Shown here: piece after piece, positions 35,601 to 40,327 of the stretch
How positions within the stretch are numbered: position 1 is the stretch's first letter
Layout of the letters: each line of letters starts with the position of its first letter
Origin: Cydia pomonella
Taxonomy: Eukaryota; Arthropoda; Insecta; Lepidoptera; Tortricidae
Length of the DNA: 64,000 bases
Direction: 5' to 3'
Assembly: GCF_033807575.1 (NCBI RefSeq)
Contig: NC_084703.1
Span: 868,001 to 932,000 of the forward strand
Notes under the pieces: generated by a model
What the model saw: only the letters and a program-made list of their open reading frames with translations
Databases searched by the model: none
What the model was told of the DNA's origin: nothing
Translations under genes and position numbers: made by a program

Positions 35601-38242
35601 GGATTGCATTCACTAATATATACACCGTGGGCCAATTAGACCCGACAGATTTTAACCACGCATTCCAAAAAATGTTATATGAGTTCTGGCCAAATTCGCC
35701 AAAAAAAAATTTTTTTTTTTTTGCCGAAAAAAAAATAATTGCTTTTGCGTTTTCTGCACACGACACGTTATTTATTTTTACACCTTGGTGAAAAATAATC
35801 ATTACAACGAATAAGTAAAGTTTTTTTTTATTTACAGACGAAAATTGCGAGTTTACTTTAAAACTTTAATATCTGTCAGTAGGTATGTCTAAACCAAGTC
35901 ACATAGTGGCAGCGTCACAGCTAAAAAGGCGTTTTTGACTAAGTTATAAAAGAAACAAATATTAACAGAAATTGTCATTATCTCTAAAACAAGACCGATT
36001 TCAGAAAACATTGTATGACATTTTAGTCTCTAAATGCGGTCAAGAATACACCTTTGAAATCTGTCGGGTTTAATTGGCCCACGGTATATATATATATATA
36101 TATATATATAATCTGTGGCGACTGGAAGAAGGTACCGAAACCTTATTGTCCAGCTGACAAACACAAATTATTAAAAAAAACTAAATTACATTGACAGACG
36201 ACCTAGTGATGCCTTATGATTTTTTTATATCATGACAAAAGTCCGACATCCTTCAGCCAACTCGGAAGTTTTCTCTAGCTTCTAGTGGTTAATGGAGGCT
36301 TTTAAAACCATGACACTCGCCAAATCTCTTCGCAATCCTAACAAAAGACATGTCAGGGGAAATCCTGACGTGTGGCAATCCTATCCAGAATCCGCAGACC
36401 CTGACTAGGGCTTCCAAATACCGGACATCTCACAATACCGGTATTAATACCGAAACTGTCTTCATCAATACCGGGTTACCGGTATTGAATATTAATCGCT
36501 TGAACATTGGAGTTTTACTAAAAAGGCTCACTATAACACCAGATATGTCCTAAACGCTTTTAGGGCACTAAATAATCAATGTCGCCATCTGCAATAATTT
36601 CATTTTACGCTCCAGCTGCTGTAGGACGGTCCTAACAAGTATGTCGTTTGAATACTCGTAACTGTGTTGGCTACCTACAGGACAGGCTTTGCCTAGTGTA
36701 GGAACCATGTAGAATTTAGTCCTTGTTTATGTTATTCGAGTACCTGCTTATCTCTTATGCCTAATATTTATGCCCATTATCAAACCATGTACTGAAATAT
36801 ATAAATACTTTACTTATGTAAGTGCGAAAGTGACAGGCATACTGACAAGCAGGGCAACCCCGAAATAGCCCAATTTTTTTTAATTAGTTTATGCTCATTA
36901 CGTAGAACTGAATCATGTATTTAGGTAACAACTTCGTATTATTAGATTGACCCCTGAAAACTGAAATAATAAGAACGTAATTATACCGGTATTTTTTGTA
37001 TGAAGGAAAAACCGGTTTCGAGCATTGCTGACAAGGGATAAAAATGTGACCATGGTACAGCCGCAGGTTGTCAATATTTTCACATTTTTGGTTGAAGTAA
37101 TCAACCAACTTTTGAAATGTGCCGCCACAATTGGTTTGACATACTACAGTTCCTCGCTCTTTTTCACTATTTACAGAACTTCAGAATTTATCACCAAATA
37201 TGTATGATAATGATAATTGTTGGCGCGGGTTCTTGCAAAATGATGTAGTCGACACGATTTGGATTTTTAACAATATTTTAATGATCGGAGTGATTAAATA
37301 CAAGAATTTCGAATGAGAATAATGTATTGACGCGCGACCCAGTGATGCGTGGTATCGGCGTCGTAGCGGATCGGAGAATGATGGCTGCCGCCGGCCGCGG
37401 CACTGCGTAGATGAAGCGTGTATGTGTGCGCGGTGCGCGCACGCACACATGGATGGCGCGTTAACGATAATGTTTCAGTAAATGAATAAATGCGAAATGC
37501 CAAATGCGTCTGACGTGTAGTAAGGTTCTGGACACAGCCAACCATTTAAAGGAGAATAAGGGTTTATACTGCACATTTCCCTTGTTTTTGCTAATACCGG
37601 GATCGCGGTGTTGCATTTAAAATACCGGTATTGAAAAATACCTTAATAAAGACGGGATCCCGGTTTTGCAGTTAAAATACCGGTATTGAAAAATGCGTTA
37701 GTAAAGACGGGATCCCGGTATTGAATTTAAAAATTACGGTATTGTGAAATGCGTTAATAAAGACGGGATCCCGGTATTGAAAAATGCGTTAAAAAAGACG
37801 GGATGCCAGTATTGGAGGCAGGGATTGGAAACCGGTATTTTTTGTATGGGAACGACAACGGTATATTTTCGTTCTTTATTAATTATTTGATTTTTAATTA
37901 GGCAATCTAATAATACGAAGTCGTTATCTAAAACACAACTGAGCCCTACATTTGGAGTATAAAATAAACGGATATATTAAAAAATTAACCCGACACCGAA
38001 ACCGAAATATTTTGCAAAAATTTCGAAATATATAAATATTATTTCGAAATTTTTGCAAAAAACCGGTTCCGATCCCTGATTGGAAGCCCTAATCCTCACC
38101 TAATGGCACTGAATCATGGAATACTCTTTTCGGAAGCTGTATTTTGTTTTCATTCAGTTATTAACATAATGTTTTTGTATTTTCAGGTTACTCATTCACA
38201 GTACCCGCTCAAGTCCCAACGAAATTCAAGTTCGGATCGTAA
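8055..38242 (+). CDS. IPO7: Importin-7/8 family nuclear import receptor (moleskin orthologue), C-terminal 833 residues in 13 exons
   Basis: Join of 8055-8239, 10404-10577, 14686-14831, 15330-15971, 17484-17645, 17918-18141, 28575-28751, 29106-29242, 30186-30388, 31529-31668, 33960-34071, 34610-34753 and 38187-38242: 2502 nt, 833 codons plus TAA. Every junction keeps phase and every intron is GT-AG. Recognised by family landmarks: LPWWKCKKWA (exon 1), LGYMRARACWVLH and VKVEAAIALQ (exon 4), FDYFTDMMPVLHNY (exon 6), VKTSELRTM (exon 7), LHDRK-CVLG (exon 9), two acidic stretches (exons 9-10) and ADQRKAQQDSKRIEQ (exon 12). Importin-7 is a HEAT-repeat beta-karyopherin that carries cargo such as ribosomal proteins, histone H1 and (in flies) activated ERK through nuclear pores under RanGTP control. 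Human IPO7 is about 1038 aa, so about 205 N-terminal residues are missing; no exon for them is visible in 1-8054. IPO8 is a vertebrate paralogue, so IPO7 versus IPO8 is not a meaningful choice here. Confidence 0.96.
8557..8790. repeat. Interspersed repeat with (gtct)n microsatellite
   Basis: tagggttccgtagtcaacta then aacccttatag and tccgtctg define a family also at 16112-16192, 17684-17861 (reverse), 24792-25070 and 60648-61616. Bases 8606-8660 are about 13 tandem copies of tctg. Confidence 0.85.
8896..9055 (-). mobile_element. CR1/Jockey-like LINE 3' fragment
   Basis: Inverse of the family at 23552-23871 and 31767-32134: acgtccttaaactacgtcca, then ggtatgggcaatgtgaatgt on the minus strand. 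Non-coding remnant. Confidence 0.75.
9486..10085. mobile_element. 600-bp non-autonomous DNA transposon with ~68-bp TIRs
   Basis: Ends gatttgttagacctgtaccc and gggtacaggtctaacaaatc; the arms are exact through the cgaatcgcatttcacct segment. The 8-bp duplication tatatgat is at 9478-9485 and 10086-10093. The interior repeats cgaggtgaaatgcgact several times. No ORF. Confidence 0.93.
10404..10577 (+). CDS. IPO7: IPO7 exon 2
   Basis: Acceptor tag at 10401-10403, donor gtgggt at 10578. Begins with the last base of the split Arg, then YGSPVNTRKEYVQFAEWYL and VSPRVLQQTISYIDQ. The exon ends with TG. Joined to the C of the next exon this gives Cys where human IPO7, as I recall it, has Gly. A donor a few bases later would break the frame. 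Confidence 0.93.
10639..10836. mobile_element. MITE with CCTAA repeats at its centre
   Basis: Ends agtcataatgta and tacattatgact. Inner arms cgtaacttttcagga and tcctgaaaagttaacg. The loop holds cctaacctaacctaaccta (about 10730-10748), the insect telomeric motif in reverse. Confidence 0.85.
10919..11191. mobile_element. hAT-like element with ATTCGGT subterminal repeats
   Basis: Ends tagagatgccacgaa and ttcgtggcatctcta. Repeats of attcggtattcggc lie inside the left end. A 15-G run sits at about 11113-11128. I could not find a clean 8-bp target duplication. Confidence 0.7.
11351..11567. mobile_element. MITE built on gatggcgctgtacagc, copy 1
   Basis: gtgtaaaatctaagacaatt at the left, tctattacaatcaatt at the right; the inner arms atggcgctgtacagctcc and gtacagcgccatctg fold back. 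Other copies: 14030-14605, 39353-39888, 40962-41160. Confidence 0.85.
11578..12917. repeat. Repeat gagggtctgccatcttgtgg, split by a hAT-like insertion
   Basis: Left part 11578-11632 and right part 12758-12917 together match the uninterrupted copies at 53898-54088 (reverse) and 60113-60307. Confidence 0.8.
11633..12757. mobile_element. 1125-bp hAT-like non-autonomous element
   Basis: Ends tagacatg and catgtcta. The 8-bp duplication aattatat is at 11625-11632 and 12758-12765. Subterminal regions are full of gtaatg/cattac and tgatgtgatat motifs. The interior has a GC-rich patch (11920-12015) but no convincing ORF. Confidence 0.88.
13099..13660. mobile_element. tRNA-derived SINE interrupted by a second copy in opposite orientation
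   Basis: Plus copy: A-box ggcctagtggg and B-box ggttcaaatcc (near 13155-13165), running to about 13268 and resuming at 13558-13660 (cgttgtctaagtaccctcaa). Minus copy: about 13269-13557 with its (taaa)n tail at 13270-13305 and head ending ccagaccggtcgtc at 13553. Confidence 0.88.
14030..14605. mobile_element. MITE (11351 family) split by a LINE 3' end
   Basis: Left part 14030-14168 and right part about 14525-14605 complete one inverted copy of the family. The insert contains ctaggcctacatgaataaag and ends in a (gaatt)n-like run at 14434-14450. It ends about 80 bases before IPO7 exon 3. Confidence 0.75.
14686..14831 (+). CDS. IPO7: IPO7 exon 3
   Basis: Acceptor ttttcag ends at 14685, donor gtgagt starts at 14832. 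Encodes VSHSHSWKILKPNMFEII, then DVLFPLMSYSEADEELW and DPHEYIRIKF. The motif order matches the family (VSH--TWK-LKP, FPLM-Y-DADEELW). It leaves one base of an Asp codon. Confidence 0.95.
15055..15225. repeat. Possible LINE 3' UTR remnant
   Basis: The stretch ccctaacagggtgtcatgta and the later gaacatggacgcaataaaat has the look of a LINE 3' end. It is a weak call without a second copy in the window. Confidence 0.35.
15330..15971 (+). CDS. IPO7: IPO7 exon 4, the largest exon (HEAT-repeat core)
   Basis: Acceptor ttgttttag ends at 15329, donor gtaagt starts at 15972; 642 nt. Encodes DIFEDFVSPIIAAQTLL, RQRDGALHMVGTL, NPLGYMRARACWVLHCF and LPVKVEAAIALQTLLGSQ, which are helical HEAT-repeat segments of the receptor. 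The reading frame stays open past the donor to 16084, but the conserved sequence ends at FRKVI and continues in the next exon. Confidence 0.97.
16112..16192. repeat. Fragment of the gggttccgtagcc repeat family
   Basis: agggttccgtagccaactgg, then gaacccttatagattcgtca and ctgtccgattctgtcacagc. This copy shows the uninterrupted junction that is split at 60712-61115. Confidence 0.8.
16228..16445 (+). mobile_element. CR1/Jockey-like LINE 3' end with poly-A
   Basis: Last codons of ORF2 can be read as GCGMSFLPRFFRGATVWGS and KEYRFFKGSATRM with stop at 16346. The 3' UTR gcttaccatcaggcgggccg follows, then a run of A at 16434-16447. Other 3' ends with the same UTR: 21950-22005, 23552-23871, 31767-32134 and 61865-62110 (reverse). 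Confidence 0.85.
17484..17645 (+). CDS. IPO7: IPO7 exon 5
   Basis: Acceptor with a long T tract ending in tag at 17483; donor gtgaga at 17646. Encodes ETDSGTDEKAITAMGLLN, then VEDN-like MEDNPEIMVQLE and VGHILQNNII. The DEKA-TAMG-LNT block is conserved in importin-7. Confidence 0.95.
17684..17861 (-). repeat. gggttccgtagcc repeat family, reverse copy
   Basis: Ends with gggtacggaaccctaaaaat about 55 bases before IPO7 exon 6; contains agacggacggatagacagca. Confidence 0.8.
17918..18141 (+). CDS. IPO7: IPO7 exon 6
   Basis: Acceptor ttccag ends at 17917, donor gtaagt starts at 18142. Encodes EYYEEAMTLLCNLTAKQIS, FEKDSFDYFTDMMPVLHNY and ITVDTNAFVSNENHIL. It ends in phase 0. The intron that follows (18142-28574, 10.4 kb) is the longest in the visible gene and holds most of the nested repeats. 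A degenerate copy of bases near 17954-17998 lies at 18363-18409. Confidence 0.96.
18363..18409 (+). pseudogene. Degenerate fragment copy of IPO7 exon 6
   Basis: The stretch ctcacagtaaagcagatcgc and the following gaagacatgtggaaggttct copy exon 6 bases near 17954-17998 with a handful of substitutions (encoding LT-KQI-EDMWKVL). It lies about 220 bases into the following intron and is cut off at its 3' end by another repeat. No splice sites flank it. Confidence 0.8.
18412..18490. repeat. Single-arm copy of the 1036-1190 palindrome family
   Basis: cgcctctattgtcaaggcgc, then ccgctccgatatatctgatgg. It cuts off the exon 6 fragment on its left. Confidence 0.7.
18660..19200. repeat. Two head-to-tail copies of the 816-960 repeat family
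   Basis: Both units carry caatattatggtaccatcga and cagtcagcgataaaagc-type ends (near 18748 and 19015). The second unit lacks the left part. Confidence 0.8.
20515..20735. repeat. One-arm copy of the 1965-2275 palindrome family
   Basis: gtaagcgtaggagtt, ggttataatattagcg, ctagatgtcgactacgaaaa and tgatgtatggagtgagca follow in the same order as in 2125-2255. It lies inside the hAT-like element. Confidence 0.75.
20776..20835. repeat. Perfect short hairpin, 26-bp arms
   Basis: The arm ggaaagagaagagtcgtgga and on (20776-20801) is exactly inverted at 20810-20835, around an 8-base loop ggggccca. Confidence 0.9.
21755..21897 (-). mobile_element. Diverged tRNA-derived SINE, reverse
   Basis: Reverse B-box ggttcgaacct-like at 21846-21856 and ctaggccagaccggtcgtc at the end. 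Same family as 13099-13660. Confidence 0.75.
22015..22265 (+). mobile_element. LINE ORF2 C-terminal remnant
   Basis: Reads LIETYKIQSGHYDLISKRYS, then RGHHLTFKARTA and, after a frame change, NRVVRAWNKLP. These are the closing motifs (RGH-LKL, NRVV--WN-LP) of CR1/Jockey-like ORF2. Frameshifted and dead. Confidence 0.8.
22282..22531 (+). mobile_element. tRNA-derived SINE, full length
   Basis: Head gacgaccggtctggcctagt, B-box ggttcaaatcc (22338-22348), body tgtttcct-free gttcctgagtcatgggtg, tail gtcctataatatt. It is preceded directly by the LINE remnant. Confidence 0.88.
22540..22735. repeat. Decayed one-arm copy of the 1965-2275 palindrome family
   Basis: Shares ggttataatattagc, gccgcgacatctattgtcga and gcatggagtgagcactc with the other copies. 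Confidence 0.65.
22892..23140. repeat. Two arms of the 1036-1190 palindrome family split by a GC-rich insert
   Basis: Left arm 22892-22950 (gatatatcggagcggtcgat) and right arm 23050-23140 (gtgttcagatatttgtgaga) point toward each other. The insert 22945-23060 starts and ends with related ggcccatttagacgg/ccgtctaaatcagccc, so it is itself a small inverted-repeat element. Confidence 0.65.
23395..23550 (+). mobile_element. LINE 3' end remnant
   Basis: aggttgtctggaagagatcg, then tagcgataagaccgcctg and caataaagagtattctatc. The same 3' end, reversed, is at 26825-26950. Confidence 0.7.
23552..23871 (+). mobile_element. CR1/Jockey-like LINE 3' end
   Basis: acgtccaaaagagaggtatg, ccaactggggaagtacctcc, aacgcgcatgtaactcc and gcgggccgtatgcttgtttg follow in order; ends in a short A run. 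Confidence 0.8.
23881..24065 (-). mobile_element. tRNA-derived SINE, reverse
   Basis: Ends cactaagccagaccggttgt; reverse B-box near 24003-24013. Shortened in the middle. A second diverged reverse copy lies at 24090-24213. Confidence 0.75.
24090..24213 (-). mobile_element. tRNA-derived SINE, reverse, truncated
   Basis: gggattcgaacccagg is the reverse B-box; tacataggcagggcc marks the head. The last head bases are missing. Confidence 0.65.
24308..25530. mobile_element. Element with ~230-bp inverted arms
   Basis: Left arm 24308-24540 (atagtacattacgatacaag) and right arm 25303-25530 (cttgtatcgtaatgtactat) are near-perfect inverses and share a gcactagtgcg core. The 760-bp middle holds a SINE tail (24728-24785) and a gggttccgtagcc family copy (24792-25070). 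A single arm is also found at 38935-39035. Confidence 0.85.
24792..25070. repeat. gggttccgtagcc family, 3' part
   Basis: ggtacggaacccttcgtgcg, then gtctcgcacttggccggt, as in the copy ending at 61616. Confidence 0.75.
25793..25921. mobile_element. Palindromic 129-bp MITE, copy 1
   Basis: gtacagtcagcgtcaaatac and its inverse at the right end; the centre gtacaccata-tatggtgtac folds. The second copy is at 54381-54509. Confidence 0.92.
25974..26282 (-). mobile_element. tRNA-derived SINE, second family, reverse
   Basis: cccactgctgggcacaggcc at the tail side, reverse B-box ggatttgaacccgc (26217-26230), head ccactcggccaccaccgctt. Other copies: 31086-31371 and 39544-39847, all reverse. Confidence 0.9.
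26600..26785. repeat. 816-960 repeat family, copy
   Basis: caatattatggtaccatcga to gtacagtcagcgataaaagc with few changes. Confidence 0.8.
26825..26950 (-). mobile_element. LINE 3' end remnant, reverse
   Basis: aatgttctttattgcacca and caggcggtcttatcgctaaa are the inverse of the 23395-23550 end. Confidence 0.7.
27340..27492 (+). mobile_element. LINE 3' end remnant, another family
   Basis: agaagaaatcccttaaaggg, aagttcgcctttgtactgc and aataaagagtttatacatac form a typical LINE 3' UTR. Confidence 0.65.
27664..27808 (+). mobile_element. Partial SINE body, third family
   Basis: ggttggaaggtcagatggca and cggaccccaggctcccatga match the longer reverse copies at 32221-32547 and 63413-63706. The tRNA-like head is missing. 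Confidence 0.75.
28341..28471 (+). mobile_element. Short retroposed insert with 12-bp target duplication
   Basis: ggtcagggtcta is at 28329-28340 and 28472-28483. The insert contains cccggccggtttcgaccacg and ends in a (gata)n run, as expected for a SINE or truncated LINE. It lies about 100 bases before IPO7 exon 7. Confidence 0.75.
28575..28751 (+). CDS. IPO7: IPO7 exon 7
   Basis: Acceptor caccag ends at 28574, donor gtagac starts at 28752; phase 0 at both ends, 59 codons. Encodes VLNSDSEDESEIYAAKLLEV, CNGKIDNCLPSFVELVLNRL and TRTVKTSELRTMLLQ. A decayed second copy follows in the intron at 28793-28945. Confidence 0.95.
28793..28945 (+). pseudogene. Decayed tandem duplicate of IPO7 exon 7
   Basis: Matches exon 7 from the LLEV codons to its donor and about 20 bases of intron, offset by 163 bases. 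The 5' part of the exon, including its acceptor, is missing. A frameshift near 28825 creates a TAA and CCATCGTTC has become CCGTAGTTC, so it cannot replace exon 7. The last ~75 bases before the donor are almost unchanged. Confidence 0.9.
29106..29242 (+). CDS. IPO7: IPO7 exon 8, first and only intact copy of a tandem set
   Basis: Acceptor ccacag ends at 29105, donor gtaata starts at 29243. Encodes VLIAILYCNPVLLFTILDKL, then ASITQHFIKQWIHDTDCFMG. It enters in phase 0 and leaves GG of a Gly codon completed by exon 9. Three more copies follow without a gap (29244-29640). This copy is chosen because it alone has a pyrimidine-rich acceptor in the right phase. Confidence 0.93.
29244..29640 (+). pseudogene. 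Three tandem 139-bp copies of IPO7 exon 8
   Basis: Copies start at 29244, 29383 and 29522, a constant 139-bp period, and are nearly identical to each other. All three share changes from the real exon (AAT to CAC, TTC to GTC codons). Each junction reads TAATAG, which is also present in exon 8 near its start and in the donor sequence, so the duplication boundary sits on a short homology. The first two copies keep the donor; the last breaks off at cacgacatggacat. The only AG near each copy start lacks a pyrimidine tract and would give the wrong frame, so they look non-coding. Confidence 0.93.
29801..30053 (+). mobile_element. tRNA-derived SINE, full length
   Basis: Head tgacgaccggtttggcctag, B-box ggttcaaatcc (29857-29867), tail cataatatttatta. 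Located in the intron between exons 8 and 9. Confidence 0.88.
30186..30388 (+). CDS. IPO7: IPO7 exon 9 with first acidic stretch
   Basis: Acceptor caacag ends at 30185, donor gtgagc starts at 30389. Encodes LHDRKLCVLGICTLLEM, then PSILPSCLVLFDGLKRAYEA and the acidic run EADEDTESEDEEDDQDE. The acidic loop is a family hallmark, usually taken to contact basic cargo. The exon is very GC-rich compared with its introns. Confidence 0.95.
30725..30848. mobile_element. Right end of the aatagggttgtttcca MITE
   Basis: caatatttacaaaaatatgg to tggaaacaaccctatt, matching the last 124 bases of the copies at 2721 and 41413. Confidence 0.85.
31086..31371 (-). mobile_element. tRNA-derived SINE, second family, reverse
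   Basis: cccactgctgggcacaggcc, reverse B-box ggatttgaactcgc, head tggccaccaccg. About 10 bases are missing in several places against the 25974 copy. Confidence 0.88.
31382..31507. mobile_element. Small MITE abutting exon 10 of IPO7
   Basis: ttaccttttgaacgcca and tggcggtcaaaaggttaa are inverse ends. The interior gatattgggctg is shared with the TTAA-flanked element at 41271-41380. Confidence 0.75.
31529..31668 (+). CDS. IPO7: IPO7 exon 10, second acidic stretch
   Basis: Acceptor tgtttcag ends at 31528, donor gtgagt starts at 31669. Encodes EVLSSDEDDIDDMNNEYLEN, then LSRMAVKTAAQQG and NIEDYDSDS. The GSDEDDID-like block is conserved. A MITE-like repeat ends only about 21 bases before the exon. 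Confidence 0.95.
31767..32134 (+). mobile_element. CR1/Jockey-like LINE 3' end
   Basis: tacgtccttaaactacgtcc, ccaactggggaagtaccttc, taccatcaggcgggccgtat and a short A run. It starts about 100 bases after exon 10. Confidence 0.82.
32221..32547 (-). mobile_element. tRNA-derived SINE, third family, reverse
   Basis: Reverse head ccgctaggccaccagcgctt and B-box ggtttgaacccgcg (32484-32497); body cttccaacccagagggtact. Same family as 63413-63706. Confidence 0.85.
33617..33893 (-). mobile_element. tRNA-derived SINE, reverse
   Basis: Tail (aaat)n at 33627-33644, then ttataggacattattacaca, reverse B-box ggatttgaacccgg (33828-33841), head caatccggtcgtc. It ends 67 bases before IPO7 exon 11. Confidence 0.88.
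33960..34071 (+). CDS. IPO7: IPO7 exon 11
   Basis: Acceptor gttaacag ends at 33959, donor gtgact starts at 34072. Encodes DDEDYEPDETAIECYTTPLD, then CPVDEYVKFKAALS. The order E-TA-E-Y-T-LDD---PVDEY matches importin-7. It enters in phase 0 and leaves one base. Confidence 0.93.
34484..34566 (-). mobile_element. Fragment of the third SINE family
   Basis: ccgttgtccaggcatattga and gcctggggtccgctcgaca match the 32221 copy; truncated on both sides. Confidence 0.7.
34610..34753 (+). CDS. IPO7: IPO7 exon 12
   Basis: Acceptor tttgtag ends at 34609, donor gtacga starts at 34754. Encodes GISTTEPALYHALTQVLNEE, then LVLADQRKAQQDSKRIEQSG. The motif YHALT--LNEEQ-KQL and the ADQRKA helix precede the C-terminal tail in the family. 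A hAT-like element is inserted only 27 bases after the donor (34781-35615). Confidence 0.95.
34781..35615. mobile_element. hAT element remnant with CGGGATCCCG subterminal palindromes and transposase trace
   Basis: Ends tagggaatgcaatcccga and tcgggattgcattcacta. The 8-bp duplication atatatac is at 34773-34780 and 35616-35623. Several gggatcccg units sit at both ends. The inner plus-strand frame near 35215-35265 reads TSVESERAFSAAGF, the signature of the hAT dimerisation domain, so this is the one copy here that still shows its transposase type. Confidence 0.92.
35621..36086. mobile_element. MITE with TIR accgtgggccaattagaccc
   Basis: Left arm at 35624-35652, right arm ggtttaattggcccacggt at 36067-36085, flanked by ta-rich repeats. 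An A/T run is in the left part. No ORF. Confidence 0.85.
36405..38091. mobile_element. hAT-like element with ACCGGTATT subterminal repeats
   Basis: Ends tagggcttccaaataccgg and (split) ttggaagcccta. The flanks accctgac and atcctcac agree at 6 of 8 bases, an eroded target duplication. Bases 37600-37815 hold four near-copies of a unit containing gacgggatcccggtattga. It fills much of the last IPO7 intron. Confidence 0.75.
37819..38078. mobile_element. Smaller hAT-like element inside the right end of the 36405 element
   Basis: Ends cagggattggaaaccgg and ccggttccgatccctg. The duplication is attggagg (37811-37818) and attggaag (38079-38086), 7 of 8 alike. Part of its interior is also found inverted at 36900-37010. 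Confidence 0.8.
38187..38242 (+). CDS. IPO7: IPO7 last coding exon and stop
   Basis: Acceptor ttttcag ends at 38186. With the last base of exon 12 it encodes GYSFTVPAQVPTKFKFGS and TAA at 38240-38242. Human IPO7 ends with a similar GYKF...PSSFNFG type tail. The exon is too short to stand out as an ORF and was found by phase and family knowledge. The 3' UTR follows; an AATAAA lies at 38750-38755 but sits just after a MITE, so the true polyadenylation site is uncertain. Confidence 0.92.
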
Positions 38243-38633
38243 TCACACAACAGTGCTTCACATACACGAACACAGACAATTATCGTACGTGCGTTAAAAC
38301 TTATTTATTATCAAAAATGTCGCGTATGGAGAGGAGCCAAGCGTTTAAAACGCATGTTATGTATTGTTAGCATTGAAAATGGAATTTTTCGATAGATTAC
38401 ATAATGTATTTTTATATATCTGTTACGAAAAACCCCGATCACGAGTAACGAATGACTTGCGCTTATAAAGGAGTAGATTAGTTTGCTTGGTGAATCATAG
38501 TTGTATATTTTAACAGATATTTTGATCCTTCGTTAATAGTAATTAACTTATCAATGCCTACTTTAAAAAAGGTTTTTAAATTTCATAATTAAGATTTACA
38601 TTTCTGCTAGTATGTGTACTACAGATACAAAAT

Positions 38634-38741
38634 GTGACGTTCTCAAGCAAAAGGTACCGTAAGGATGAAATTTGCACGAATAACCTGTTAGAGCGTCTTG
38701 TCGAAAGCGACAATGTGGTACCTTCTGCTTGAGAACGACAC
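38634..38741. mobile_element. Small MITE in the 3' flank of IPO7
   Basis: gttctcaagcaaaaggtacc and ggtaccttctgcttgagaac are inverse ends. Confidence 0.8.
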
Positions 38742-39352
38742 AAATTTTAAATAAAATTTTAAAAATCTGAAAATTCATCCTTGTATTCGTAGCGATGTCC
38801 ATTTTTTTTTCGCTACATACATGGCAAAATACTCTATTTGTTAAGTTAACTCAAATCATGAATTAAACAGCAAAGGTTCATGAATGTTTTCATTTCCATG
38901 GTGCAGGCACTGCGCACGTTTTTAATAGTTATTTACGATACAAGTGAAGAAAATAGGAAGTTCGCAACGAGTATTTAAATGGACACGAGTTGCGAACTAC
39001 CTATTCGTACGTGTATCGTACAACGTTTTACATGTACTTTTGCATTTAGGTATAGAAGTAACATCGCCGTGAAGGCCCGGCCTAGAAATTTGCGGCTAAC
39101 GCATATATGCGGTATTGGCGGTCGATGTATGGAGACGATATAATATAAAGAGATCAACTTGTTTTGAGCAACGATTCATTTATTTTGTGAATGGTTCAAC
39201 TCTTTGTACTACGTTATATTAAGTATATGATCCATTATGGCTGGAGCTTATAACTGCCATAATAATGTATGATTGGTTATTTTCAATACGACCGTAACTA
39301 TGGCAACGTGTGACAAAAGTTGATTCACCCATATCAAAGATATATTGATTGA

Positions 39353-39888
39353 GATGTGTAAAATCTAAGACAATTTCGTGCTTCGAATTTGACAGGTAAA
39401 CAAGATGGCGCTGTACAGCTCCACACATTTTGCGGTAACTGACTGGAAAAGTTGACGTTTGACAATTTGACCGCGAAACATGGCGCAGTACAGCGCCATC
39501 TGTTTTCGATGTTAAACTAAGGGGCGCAGTTTTTTCTTAATATAATAATAATAATTCAGCCTATACGTCCCACTGCTGGGCACAGGCCTCCTCTCATGCG
39601 AGAGGGCTCGGGCTATAGTCCCCACGCTAGCCCAATGCGGATTGGGGACTTCACACACACCTTTGAATTTCTTCGCAGATGTATGCAGGTTTCCTCACGA
39701 TGTTTTCCTTCACCGAAAAGCTAGTGGTAAATATCAAATGACATTTCGTACATAAGTTCCGAAAAACTCATTGGTACGAGCCAGGATTTGAACCCACGAC
39801 CTCCGGATTGAAAGTCTGACGTCATATCCACTCGGCTACCACCGCTTTTTAGTTTTTTCTTAGTTTTACCTATATTACAATCAATCCT
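39353..39888. mobile_element. MITE (11351 family) split by a second-family SINE
   Basis: MITE parts 39353-39540 and 39848-39888 (tatattacaatcaatc) flank the reverse SINE at 39544-39847. Confidence 0.82.
39544..39847 (-). mobile_element. tRNA-derived SINE, second family, reverse
   Basis: cccactgctgggcacaggcc to ccactcggctaccaccgctt; reverse B-box ggatttgaacccac near 39784. Confidence 0.88.
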
Positions 39889-40064
39889 GTTTAATATAAC
39901 ATGACTGTCAAGATGAAGTGTAAGACACCTAACCGAGGCAAGGGTTTCACTTCGGAATGAGAAACTCCTATCTTCGTTCTGGCCCTCTAAAAATTCACTG
40001 AAAAGTAACATAATTTTGACAAAGAGGGGTCATGTTTTCACTAAATAACCATCGGCAAATTTGT

Positions 40065-40327
40065 ATGGGCACTGTCCCCACCCACCAACAGAAACGAAAC
40101 ATGTCTCATTCAATAGGTCTTGGCAACCTGATGATTTGTTACTATGACGAGGATCGCCTGCAACTTTCAATGAAATGAGCGAAAAATATATAAAAACAAA
40201 ATACAGTTTTCCAAGAAAACCCCATGCATAGGGCGATCCTCGTCATAGTAACAAATCATCAGATTGCCAAGATCTATTGAATGAGACATGTTTTGTTTCT
40301 GTTGGTGGGTGGGGACATTTCTGCCCA
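40065..40327. mobile_element. Palindromic MITE, ~100-bp arms
   Basis: gtccccacccaccaacagaa, gatgatttgttactatgacg and gaggatcgcc are inverted in the right half. Confidence 0.9.
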
